From: JBCAXA01 sp038534295
GTDB taxonomy: Bacteria > Pseudomonadota > Gammaproteobacteria > Steroidobacterales > Woeseiaceae
Direction: 5' to 3'
DNA: 64,000 nucleotides
NCBI GenBank assembly: GCA_038534295.1
Contig: JBCAXA010000001.1
Span: forward strand, 186,001 to 250,000
Shown: positions 17,593 to 25,337 of the stretch, piece by piece
Position numbering within the stretch: the stretch's first letter is position 1
How the letters are laid out: each line of letters opens with the position of its first letter
The notes under the pieces: model-generated
The model's input: only the letters and a program-made list of their open reading frames with translations
Told to the model about the DNA's origin: nothing
Databases searched by the model: none
Position numbers and translations under genes: made by a program

Positions 17593-19500
17593 TCAGGCCG
17601 CGGCTTCGTGTCGCTTGAGGAAACCGTCGAACATCAACAGCGCCCAAAGCGCCGCGGCGTAATTGCGTTTTCCGCTCGTGTGCTCGTCGGTAATCCGACG
17701 CAATCCGTCCGGCGAAAACAATCCGGTATCGAGCAAGCGCTCACCGGTAACGACCTTGACCATTTGCTCGCGCAGCGAATCGCGAAACCAGACGGTCAAC
17801 GGGACGGCAAATCCCATTTTTTTCCGATACAGCACATCGTTGGGCAGAAGCGGTTGAAGCGACTTTTTGAGTACCGATTTTGTGACGCCGCTTTCGAGCT
17901 TCAGCGAAGACGGAAGCCTCGCGGTCCAGGACACAAATGTGTGATCGAGAAACGGCACGCGGACCTCGAGCGAGTGCGCCATGCTCGCTCGGTCGACTTT
18001 GGTCAATATGTCGCCGGGTAGATAGGTCTTGAAATCAAGGTACTGGACCATACGCAGCGGATCGTCGAATTCCTTGCCGTCTAAGTACCGGTCGAACACC
18101 GCACGTGATCGATAGCCCTGCAGATCCCGCTTCAGTTGATCTGAAAACAGCCAGTCTCGATTCTCTTCGGCGAAAATCGATACCCCGTGTTGATAGGCGT
18201 ATTGCGACTCGCGCGCCAGTGCCTGGAACGTCGTCTTGCCGCGAAACACCCGTGGCGCCCAGTCGGCCTTCGGGTAGTAGTGACCTAGCGCTCCGAACAC
18301 GCTGCGTCGAAAACTATCGGGAAACCAGCCGCGCATTCGCTCTTCCATGTTGAACAGCGAGTAACGTCGATAGCCGATGTAATTCTCGTCACCGCCGTCG
18401 CCGGACAGTGCCACGGTAACGTGCTTGCGAGCGAGCTCGCAGACGCGATAGGTCGGTATGGCAGAGCTATCCGCGTAGGGCTCGTCGTACAAATCAACCA
18501 ACTTTGACAGCAGACCAAAATCGCCCGCTTCGACACGCTCGGCCTGGTGATCGGTTGTCTTGGCGTCGGCAACCATTTGCGCGTACTTCGACTCGTCGTA
18601 ACGCTTTTCGTTGAAACCGATCGAGCACGTCAGGATTCGACCGGTAGGATCGAGCTCGCGCATCATCGCAACCACAGCGCTGGAATCGATGCCGCCAGAC
18701 AAAAACGCGCCGAGCGGGACATCGGCGATCAGCCGACGATCCACCGACGACTTCAGCATCGCGCGAAGCTCCGCCTCGACATCCTGCTGGGCGAGTCCGT
18801 TGGTCGGTGCGTCGTCGAGCGGCACGTCCCAGTACCGGACCGGCGCAGCCGGCGTTTCGCCGCGCTTTAGAACGAGATGGTGGCCGGGTTCGAGCTTACG
18901 CACGGCCTTATAAATACTGCGAGGATCGGGAATGTAGCCGAACGTCAGGTAGTCCTCGACGGCCTGCGGATCCAGATCGCGCGGAACCGTAGGGTTTAGC
19001 ATCAGCGCTTTTAGCTCGGAACCGAAAACGACCGTGCCGTTGCCGAGCAGCGCGTAATACAGCGGTTTGATACCGAGACGGTCACGAGCGAGAAATAGTG
19101 TCTGCCGATTGCGGTCCCAGAGCGCGAACGCGAACATGCCGTTGAAACGCTCTAGGCAATCGGCACCCCACTCTTCCCAAGCGTGGACAATTACTTCCGT
19201 GTCGCAGTGTGTGCGAAAAGAATGCCCCTTGGCCTTTAGCTCTTCGACCAGCGGCTTGAAGTTGTAGATCTCACCGTTGTACGTAACGACGACGGATTCG
19301 TCTTCGTTGTAGAGCGGTTGCTTGCCGCCCTCGAGGTCGATAATCGACAGGCGGCGATGGCCAAGGCCGACACCCGGCTCGAAATGAAATCCATCGCCGT
19401 CCGGGCCGCGATGAGTGAGACTCGCGTTCATTGCCGCAAGCAATTCCCGATTGATCGGCGAGCTGCCCGCCAGATCAACGACGCCGGTGATCCCGCACAT
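17593..19500 (-). CDS. XrtA system amidotransferase 1 (asparagine synthase family)
   Basis: The 635-residue protein starts MCGITGVVD with Cys2 as glutaminase nucleophile, followed by the class-II amidotransferase domain (YNGEIYNF near 74-81), then the synthetase domain with the ATP-binding SGGIDSSAVVAMM. The opening, with HRGPDGDGFHFEPGVGLGHR, is characteristic of the exosortase A-associated amidotransferase 1 family (TIGR03108). Such enzymes use glutamine nitrogen and ATP to turn a carboxylate into an amide. In an EPS locus the likely targets are uronic acids, as for WbpS. A second member lies at 22320-24254. Confidence 0.92.
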   Translation of the reverse strand: MCGITGVVDLAGSSPINRELLAAMNASLTHRGPDGDGFHFEPGVGLGHRRLSIIDLEGGKQPLYNEDESVVVTYNGEIYNFKPLVEELKAKGHSFRTHCDTEVIVHAWEEWGADCLERFNGMFAFALWDRNRQTLFLARDRLGIKPLYYALLGNGTVVFGSELKALMLNPTVPRDLDPQAVEDYLTFGYIPDPRSIYKAVRKLEPGHHLVLKRGETPAAPVRYWDVPLDDAPTNGLAQQDVEAELRAMLKSSVDRRLIADVPLGAFLSGGIDSSAVVAMMRELDPTGRILTCSIGFNEKRYDESKYAQMVADAKTTDHQAERVEAGDFGLLSKLVDLYDEPYADSSAIPTYRVCELARKHVTVALSGDGGDENYIGYRRYSLFNMEERMRGWFPDSFRRSVFGALGHYYPKADWAPRVFRGKTTFQALARESQYAYQHGVSIFAEENRDWLFSDQLKRDLQGYRSRAVFDRYLDGKEFDDPLRMVQYLDFKTYLPGDILTKVDRASMAHSLEVRVPFLDHTFVSWTARLPSSLKLESGVTKSVLKKSLQPLLPNDVLYRKKMGFAVPLTVWFRDSLREQMVKVVTGERLLDTGLFSPDGLRRITDEHTSGKRNYAAALWALLMFDGFLKRHEAAA

Positions 19501-19508
19501 ATCCTTGC

Positions 19509-20651
19509 CTAATTTCCTGCCAGTGCGTGAGCGTACAGCTCACGGTAATTGCCAATCATCGTCGCAAGCGAGAACTCCGACGTCGCCATTGTCCGTGATC
19601 CCTGGCCGTGTTTCGACCGTAGCGTCTCGTCGGCCACATAGCGCTGTATCGCGCCAGTCAGCGCCTGGCTGTCACCGGGCGGTACGAGCGTGCCATTACG
19701 AGATGGGTCGACTAATTCCACATTGCCGCCGGTAGCCGTAGCAATGATGGGCAGCGCGCAAGCCATCGCCTCGAGTATCGTGTTCGAAATGCCTTCACGC
19801 TGCGAGCCGAGCACAAACACGTCAAAGCTGCAAAGAATAGCCGCGACATCGTCCCGACTGCCCGGCAACCAAACACGGTCTGAGAAACCGGCAGCGCGGA
19901 CGCAATCTACTGCCTCGGCGTGGAGCGGCCCGTCGCCGATCATCACGAGTCGACATCGATCGACGTGTTTTTCGCCCGAATTCATCAGTGCGATGAATGC
20001 ATTGACCAGATTCAACGGGTCTTTGATCGGGCTAAACCGACAGACACTGCCGATAACGACCGAATCCGCGTCGGTCAACCATGCTGGAGCATCGCCAATG
20101 TCAATGACCCGCTCCGGCGTAAACCGCGCGACGTCGACGCCGTTGCAAATGTGGCGTATTTTGCTGCGGCGAATTTTTACCGTGCCGACCAGCCAGTCTG
20201 CGAGGTGCTGCGACACCGTCACGAATTGCTGCACAAACGGGTTGAACGCGCGGCGAAACCAGCGGTATTTCGCGCGCGTGCCGTCCGGGTCGGCAACATC
20301 CCAACCGTGCTCGCCGTGAATCCGCGCTGGCACACCGGCGGCGAAAGCTACCAACGCACAGTCGAGCGTACCAACGTTGCGTGTATGGACGATGGTTGGC
20401 CGCAGCTTGCGCAGCAACCGATACAAGCGTCGATAGGCGCCAAAGTCGCGGCCAGGCTGTTTCCCCAACGCCGATACGTCAATACCGTCGCGCAAGCGTT
20501 CCTGAAACGATGTGACGTCGGTCAACGCAATAATGTGGTGCCGTTGCGCGCGTCCGTGCAGCGCGTTGACGACGTTCACTACGCCGTTCTCGAGTCCGCC
20601 GTAATCAAAGCGAAACACGATGTGCACGATTAACGGCGCCGGGCGATCCAT
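19509..20651 (-). CDS. XrtA system glycosyltransferase, TIGR03088-like (GT4)
   Basis: The 380-residue protein begins with IVHIVFRFDYGGLENGVVN and has HTRNVGTLDCALVAFAAG and HGEHGWDVADPDGTRAKY, the pattern of the stp2/TIGR03088 transferases found in PEP-CTERM/XrtA loci. The donor domain carries REGISNTILEAMACALPI, an EX7E motif. It stands between exosortase A (two bases away) and amidotransferase 1, its normal place in this type of locus. It acts on the cytoplasmic face on a lipid-linked intermediate. Confidence 0.9.
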   Translation of the reverse strand: MDRPAPLIVHIVFRFDYGGLENGVVNVVNALHGRAQRHHIIALTDVTSFQERLRDGIDVSALGKQPGRDFGAYRRLYRLLRKLRPTIVHTRNVGTLDCALVAFAAGVPARIHGEHGWDVADPDGTRAKYRWFRRAFNPFVQQFVTVSQHLADWLVGTVKIRRSKIRHICNGVDVARFTPERVIDIGDAPAWLTDADSVVIGSVCRFSPIKDPLNLVNAFIALMNSGEKHVDRCRLVMIGDGPLHAEAVDCVRAAGFSDRVWLPGSRDDVAAILCSFDVFVLGSQREGISNTILEAMACALPIIATATGGNVELVDPSRNGTLVPPGDSQALTGAIQRYVADETLRSKHGQGSRTMATSEFSLATMIGNYRELYAHALAGN

Positions 20652-20653
20652 GT

Positions 20654-22360
20654 CTAGGGTCCTTTAACCGCTGCGGCAATCACCGCTAAGCGTTGCCGGG
20701 CGGGGTCTAAGTCATTCGCATTGCTGTCCGTAACGACGACGATGATTCGTCCGCCAGCCGGCTGACCGCGCAGCAGCGCTTGGACCTGCCGCCACTTCGT
20801 CCGCCACGGCGAGACCAGACGGTTGTCGCCGACTTCGTACCAAAACCACACCAGCTGGTTGGTTTGATTTTGGGTCAAAGAGACTTCTCTGACCGTTGGC
20901 TGGTTGCCCCGCCCGAAAATACGACCGCTGCCGGCGGATCTCGGGACCGGCCGATTGCCGCCACTGACGAGTTCGGCACCGCGCAAAGCGCTGTCGTAGG
21001 CCGCCGTGTAAACGCTGACCGCGCCGTCCGCGCATTGGACTTTGGTGTTGCGTTCCGCGGCGACGCCGCGCATGGCGGGTTGCCAAGCGGGATCCCAGCC
21101 CGTTTGGGCGGCGCAGTTGTCGGGCAAATCGAGAAACGGCAACGCCGCCGTCCCCGGCTCTGCCGCGGCAATGCGAGCCTCGAACCACGGAAAAGCAACT
21201 ACAACGACGGCCACCGCCGCCAGCGCGACGACGAAGCGTGGCCGGATCGTTGAACGTCGGTCGGTTGCGCCGCTCTCTGGCGCGCGCTGGCGACGCCAAA
21301 CCACGAACACAACCGTCCCCACGAGCGCTGCGGCGAGCGCGAACTTGAGCCCCTGCAATTCGGTGGACTGCAGTGGGTTTAATGTTGCCACCAGCATCGC
21401 TGCCGCGAGCATCAAGATCAGCGGCCAGCGCGACGGTGCCGCGCCTTGCTCATCGGCATCGTCGACGCGCTCGTCGCGGCTAACGTCGTCTGGCGCATCG
21501 GCAAGCCCGCCGGCCACCCACATCAACGAGATGATGACGATGCCGAACATGACCCAGCCGAAGTAAATGTGATCGGCACCGCCCAATAGGCGCATCTCGG
21601 TCGCGGATGCAACCGCCATGACGATGAAGGCGCGGACACCGTTTGCGAGCACGAGCAGCCCCGCGCCGATCGCAAGTAGCACGAGCCGCTTCGTGATACT
21701 GGCGAACGACAGATACGCGAACAACAACAGGGTAAGCATACCTGCCGTGAAATAGCGAACACCGCTGCAAACCTCGGCGACAACAAACTCGCCTCCCGGT
21801 AGCGATATGTTTTGGCCGATTCGTAGAAATGGGATGCCGAACAAGGCCAGTAACGCTTCAGAAATGTCGGCGGTCCAACGCATCATGACCGGTACGAGCG
21901 CATCGCTGATCGGCAAAGCCAACAACAGAAACGCTAGCGGGAATCGCAATTTCCAGGCCAACTGCCAACCAGCCAACGCTGTGACGACGAGCGGGACAGC
22001 AACGAGCGCCGCTAGATGTTCGATCGCTTGTATGCCGGCCAGACGAGCGAGCAGCCAAACCGCAAGGTTTACTAACAGCAGCGCGATGGCCGAAAAGCCA
22101 GGCTGTCCGGGTGCATAATCGAGTCGATCTTTCTCGCGCCATATCAACCAAAGCACGACCGGAAACACCACTAGACCGTGTTGGTGCGCGCTGCGCTGCC
22201 AGAGCTCGTACATCCCGACATAGCTGGCGCTGAGCCCGGCGATGACCAGCACCGCAGCAAGCGAAAAGACGACCGCTGGCGACAGTGCAGTTGGCGCAGC
22301 CGAACCGGGCGTCGCTGTATTAGGCGGCTCGGTGGATATCACTGAGTTCGCCAGACACAT
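20654..22360 (-). CDS. xrtA: Exosortase A (XrtA) with C-terminal EpsI domain
   Basis: The 568-residue protein is a polytopic membrane cysteine protease/transpeptidase. About eight hydrophobic segments lie between 28 and 285. All three catalytic residues are in place: Cys198 in VAEVCSGVRY, Arg243 in LANGVRAF and His264 in GGADHIYFGWVMF. The region after residue 385 is an EpsI (DUF3485) domain, a fusion known in XrtA proteins. Exosortases recognise and cut the PEP-CTERM tail of surface proteins, linked to EPS production. The start ATG 22360 overlaps the upstream amidotransferase by 41 bases; an internal GTG at 22342 is an alternative. No PEP-CTERM substrate is coded in this window. Confidence 0.95.
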   Translation of the reverse strand: MCLANSVISTEPPNTATPGSAAPTALSPAVVFSLAAVLVIAGLSASYVGMYELWQRSAHQHGLVVFPVVLWLIWREKDRLDYAPGQPGFSAIALLLVNLAVWLLARLAGIQAIEHLAALVAVPLVVTALAGWQLAWKLRFPLAFLLLALPISDALVPVMMRWTADISEALLALFGIPFLRIGQNISLPGGEFVVAEVCSGVRYFTAGMLTLLLFAYLSFASITKRLVLLAIGAGLLVLANGVRAFIVMAVASATEMRLLGGADHIYFGWVMFGIVIISLMWVAGGLADAPDDVSRDERVDDADEQGAAPSRWPLILMLAAAMLVATLNPLQSTELQGLKFALAAALVGTVVFVVWRRQRAPESGATDRRSTIRPRFVVALAAVAVVVVAFPWFEARIAAAEPGTAALPFLDLPDNCAAQTGWDPAWQPAMRGVAAERNTKVQCADGAVSVYTAAYDSALRGAELVSGGNRPVPRSAGSGRIFGRGNQPTVREVSLTQNQTNQLVWFWYEVGDNRLVSPWRTKWRQVQALLRGQPAGGRIIVVVTDSNANDLDPARQRLAVIAAAVKGP

Positions 22361-24254
22361 CCTCGACGCTGCGTCCGTCCAAATACAACTGCGACCAAAC
22401 CTCGAGATTCATTAGGACCAACAGTAAATCGGTGTAGTCGGCGCGGCTCGCGTCATGATCTCGACAGACGATCGTTACCGCATCAGGATCCAGGAACCCG
22501 CGTCGACTGATTGTCTGACGCGACAGCAGATGGCTACGCAGACGCGCTAGTTCGCTTTTGAACCAGGCACCGACCGGCGCACCAAATCCGCGCTTACGAC
22601 GATCAATCACATCGTCCGGCAAAATGCCGCGCAGCGCGTCCTTGAGCACGCCTTTCAGTCGCCCATTGGGAAGCTTGTGGCGCGTTGGGATACGTGCGGC
22701 AAGCTCAGACAGTCGTGTGTCCAAGAACGGCACCCGACACTCGATACTGCACGCCATCGTCAATTTATCGGTTAGCAACAGCAGCATTTCCGATAGCTGC
22801 GTCTGCCAGTCGATTCGCATCAGTCGCAACAGGTCGTCATCGCTCGACTCCAGCGCGGCGATTCGCTGCAGACCGTTACTGCCAGCAATATCGCCATTGA
22901 GTAGCGCGCCAAGCATGTCCTCGTCAGCGATCGCAAGAAAGTACGCGTAGCGCTCGCGCCAGCCGAGCTGATCGGCTTGCACGAAGCGTTTGGCGTAGCG
23001 CGCCAGGTCCATCAATCGGTTTTGCCGGCCGCTTGGCAATAGCCGGGCCAGACTCGGCAGCAGTGACTTACGCAGTACGCCAGGAACGCGCCGATAGCGC
23101 TTGATGTAGTGATCGCCAAGGTAGCGGTTGTAGCCTGCGAAAAGCTCGTCCCCACCGACCCCGGACATGATGACCTTGACCGACTCGGCAGCCAGCTCGG
23201 AGACCAAAAACGTCGTGGTGATGGCGCTATCCGAAATGGGTTCCTCGAGGTGCCAGAGCAGTTTCGGCAACAGCTCAGCTACGTTCGGCTGAACGGCAAT
23301 CTCACGATGCTGGGAACCCAGCTGATCAGCAACGATTCGCGCGTAAGGCAGCTCGTTGTAGTAGTCCGCGACTCTACTGCCAGCGTACCCGATGCTATAG
23401 GTCGACAAAGCGTTGTCGTTGGCTTCTTTCATCAGCGCGCAAATCGCGCTGGAATCGATACCGCCGCTCAAAAACGCGCCAACCGGCACATCGGCAACCA
23501 AATGATCAGCAACGGACCGGCGCAACTCCTCGGCGACGCGCTCTACCCAATCGGCATAGCTCAGTGATTCGTCGGTCTCGGTCGGCAGCGCCCAATACGA
23601 TCGAATCGTGGGCTCTGCACCGCCTTCCCAGATAAGGCAGTGTCCTGGCGGCAATTTGCGCACACCTTCGAACGCCGTCGCGGGCGCTACGGCGTAGCCG
23701 AGCCCCAAATAATCCAGCAACGAATTGCGATCGAGTGCAGCCGAAAATCCGGCCAGCGGTCGGAACGCTTTGATCTCCGACGCGAACCCGAAGCCGCCGG
23801 AGAATTGCCAGTAGTACAGCGGCTTGATGCCGAGTCGGTCACGCGCCAGGACCAGCTTGCGTCGCTTGGTGTCCCAGAGCGCAAGCGCAAACATGCCATC
23901 GATGCGGTCGAGAAACGCCTCACCCCAGGCGTCGTAACTGTGGACGAGCACTTCGGTGTCGCTGGCCGTGCGGAACCGATAACCCAGCGACTCGAGTTCA
24001 GTCCGCAGCTGTCGAAAGTTGTAGATTTCGCCGTTGTTGACGACCCAGACGGTTTTGTCAGCGTTCGCGATGGGTTGATTGCCGCCGGCAAGATCGATAA
24101 TCGACAGCCGACGCATGCCGAGTAGCGCCTCACCGCCATCGAAAAAACCGCCATCGTCCGGACCACGATGGACAATCTCGTTGGCCATGGCACGGACGTC
24201 TGCGAGACCGTAGCGATGCCTGGCCGGCTCTACGATCCCTACGATTCCACACAT
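22320..24254 (-). CDS. Second asparagine synthase-type amidotransferase
   Basis: The 644-residue protein starts MCGIVGIVEP (Cys2 nucleophile), has NNGEIYNF in the glutaminase domain and SGGIDSSAICALM in the ATP-pyrophosphatase domain, and is complete. It differs throughout from amidotransferase 1 at 17593-19500, so it is not a recent duplicate. It is the first gene of the XrtA run; an AAAGGGA site lies about nine bases before the ATG. It probably amidates a second carboxylated sugar or acyl group, because free asparagine synthesis would not need a gene in this place. Confidence 0.9.
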   Translation of the reverse strand: MCGIVGIVEPARHRYGLADVRAMANEIVHRGPDDGGFFDGGEALLGMRRLSIIDLAGGNQPIANADKTVWVVNNGEIYNFRQLRTELESLGYRFRTASDTEVLVHSYDAWGEAFLDRIDGMFALALWDTKRRKLVLARDRLGIKPLYYWQFSGGFGFASEIKAFRPLAGFSAALDRNSLLDYLGLGYAVAPATAFEGVRKLPPGHCLIWEGGAEPTIRSYWALPTETDESLSYADWVERVAEELRRSVADHLVADVPVGAFLSGGIDSSAICALMKEANDNALSTYSIGYAGSRVADYYNELPYARIVADQLGSQHREIAVQPNVAELLPKLLWHLEEPISDSAITTTFLVSELAAESVKVIMSGVGGDELFAGYNRYLGDHYIKRYRRVPGVLRKSLLPSLARLLPSGRQNRLMDLARYAKRFVQADQLGWRERYAYFLAIADEDMLGALLNGDIAGSNGLQRIAALESSDDDLLRLMRIDWQTQLSEMLLLLTDKLTMACSIECRVPFLDTRLSELAARIPTRHKLPNGRLKGVLKDALRGILPDDVIDRRKRGFGAPVGAWFKSELARLRSHLLSRQTISRRGFLDPDAVTIVCRDHDASRADYTDLLLVLMNLEVWSQLYLDGRSVEDVSGELSDIHRAA

Positions 24255-24343
24255 TACGACGGGTCCCTTTCTTGTTTATCGTTGGCCGCCCGCGGCTCAT
24301 TCGGAGCAGCGGCTGCCAGCAGCTTCGGCGCGAGCCGTATCAT
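24254..24343 (-). CDS. Possible short upstream peptide of 29 residues, coupled to the second amidotransferase
   Basis: A short frame from ATG 24343 ends in a TAA that overlaps the ATG of the amidotransferase (TAATG). Reading the same frame further upstream gives two protein-like blocks broken by stops, at about 24451 and 24379. It may be a leader peptide or the remnant of a decayed gene. No family is recognisable. Low confidence. Confidence 0.2.
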   Translation of the reverse strand: MIRLAPKLLAAAAPNEPRAANDKQERDPS

Positions 24344-25045
24344 CTCTAGCGGCGGCTCAATGGTCGTTGTCGCCGGTCACACCGCCATCGTCAGGTGCGT
24401 CACACCTTGCCACTGAAACCGCTCGTCGCCAGTTAGCGACTTCCAGCGCTAAGGCGCGAGTAATGCACCAGCATCGGTGTCTCGCGCCGACAGCCAACCA
24501 GCGATTGCCTGCGAAGTGCCGGCGAATTCTAGGCGATATTCGAAAGCAATTGATACGCCAAGTGATCGGCGGGGCCAGACGGCACCGTGATGCGCCCGTT
24601 TTGTGGCAATGCCTGAAAACAGGAACTGGGTCTTTTTCTAGCAGCTGCGCAAGCCGACTGAACATAAAAAAGTTCAACCCGATTCCGTCCCCTATTGGCG
24701 ACAGCGAATTCGGCCCGAAAGGCTGGTACTGCAATGCATCGCAGCGGACTTTGCCGCAGTGCGGAAAAAGCGTCGCACGCGAACGACATAATTAGCCGGT
24801 CTGGCCCCTGACGCGGCCTGCCCGCAATCGTATTCGATCGACCAGCCGCTCTTTTAACTATTGTTTTTATTAACTTTTTAATAATTGGCACGAGATTCGC
24901 TTAACGCTGTTGCAGTGCACCAGCAGCACTCGATTTTGTCGCTTTGGCGCGGCTCGTAGCGACCGCGCCCGGCATGAATTTGGGTTCGAAATAGCGCTGA
25001 GCGACGTTTGCTCGGTGTCAGCGCTGGTAAGCACGAATTTCAGTC
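24255..25045. other. Long non-coding region upstream of the XrtA run and the riboswitch
   Basis: Nearly 800 bases have no convincing gene. Several frames of 80-140 codons are open on both strands, but none shows a known family. An AT-rich block (24850-24890) contrasts with the surroundings and ends in a sigma54-like site. A hairpin with arms TGAAC/GTTCA lies at about 24659-24676. The promoter for the XrtA run must be here on the minus strand. A weak sigma54-like match (GG at 24519-24520 and GC at 24507-24508, ten bases between) is one candidate. Confidence 0.5.
24885..24901 (+). promoter_or_regulatory. Candidate sigma54 (RpoN) promoter
   Basis: TTGGCACGAGATTCGCT has GG and GC separated by exactly ten bases and follows the RpoN consensus TGGCACGNNNNTTGC almost throughout, with one weak position before the GC. 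It would start transcription near 24912, about 170 bases before the riboswitch and reading towards it. PEP-CTERM/XrtA systems often use the sigma54-dependent regulator PrsR, which makes such a site meaningful here. Confidence 0.5.
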
Positions 25046-25073
25046 TTGTCAGCGCGGCGCGAGGTGGTATAAC
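25046..25073 (+). promoter_or_regulatory. Sigma70 promoter directly upstream of the riboswitch
   Basis: A -35 hexamer TTGTCA (25046-25051) and a -10 TATAAC (25068-25073) are separated by 16 bases. TGG just before the -10 gives an extended -10. The predicted start, near 25080, leaves the c-di-GMP aptamer at the very 5-prime end of the transcript, as is usual for riboswitch leaders. Confidence 0.7.
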
Positions 25074-25083
25074 TCCGCCCAAT

Positions 25084-25164
25084 TGACAAAGGCAAACCTG
25101 CCGAGAGGCAGGGACGCAAAGCTTCCGGTCCTGGAGCCATCTGGGATAGCGGGGTTGCCAATTT
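25084..25164 (+). ncRNA. Cyclic di-GMP-I riboswitch (GEMM-I aptamer)
   Basis: All conserved blocks of the GEMM-I aptamer are present in order: GGCAAACC at 25091-25098, a P2 hairpin CCTGCC-GAGA-GGCAGG closed by a GNRA tetraloop, GGGACGCAAAG at 25111-25121, CTTCCGG at 25122-25128, a shortened P3 arm, and ATAGCGGGGTTGCC at 25146-25159, which closes P1 with the first block. The base before CAAACC (25092) is G, the position (G20 in Vc2) where variants preferring cGAMP carry A. The ligand is therefore most likely c-di-GMP. It lies about 175 bases before the lipoprotein start, with no gene between. Confidence 0.92.
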
Positions 25165-25210
25165 AGGTGCCGCTGCTGCTACGCGCGCGTACCTCTTAGG
25201 CTTCCAGCCG

Positions 25211-25331
25211 CTCTCCTGCTCGCACTCCTCGACCGGTCGCTCTGGACACAGCGCAACCCGGCTTGGGCCGTATGCGTTTTTCGCCATAACGGCCAAACCG
25301 GTTACGCGCCGCTCGGGCCGCACGAGGAGAG
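25211..25331 (+). promoter_or_regulatory. Putative translational expression platform of the riboswitch
   Basis: The ribosome-binding site CGAGGAGAG of the lipoprotein gene lies at 25323-25331. Upstream are two segments that match it: CTCTCCT (25211-25217) is a perfect complement of AGGAGAG (25325-25331), and CTCCTCG (25225-25231) is a perfect complement of CGAGGAG (25323-25329). A large imperfect stem-loop with a five-T loop (25258-25301) stands between and would bring them together. No U-tract follows a stem, so control is more likely at translation than by termination. The switching mechanism is inferred, not shown. Confidence 0.5.
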
Positions 25332-25337
25332 AACTGG

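Noticed and set aside
20654..22360. EpsI as a separate gene fused by a frameshift
   Set aside because: XrtA-EpsI fusions of this length are a normal form of exosortase A, so no sequencing error is needed.
24357..24734. Minus-strand frame of 125 codons in the long intergenic region
   Set aside because: No recognised domain, uneven composition, and overlapping frames on both strands are equally open; noted only as possible decayed sequence.
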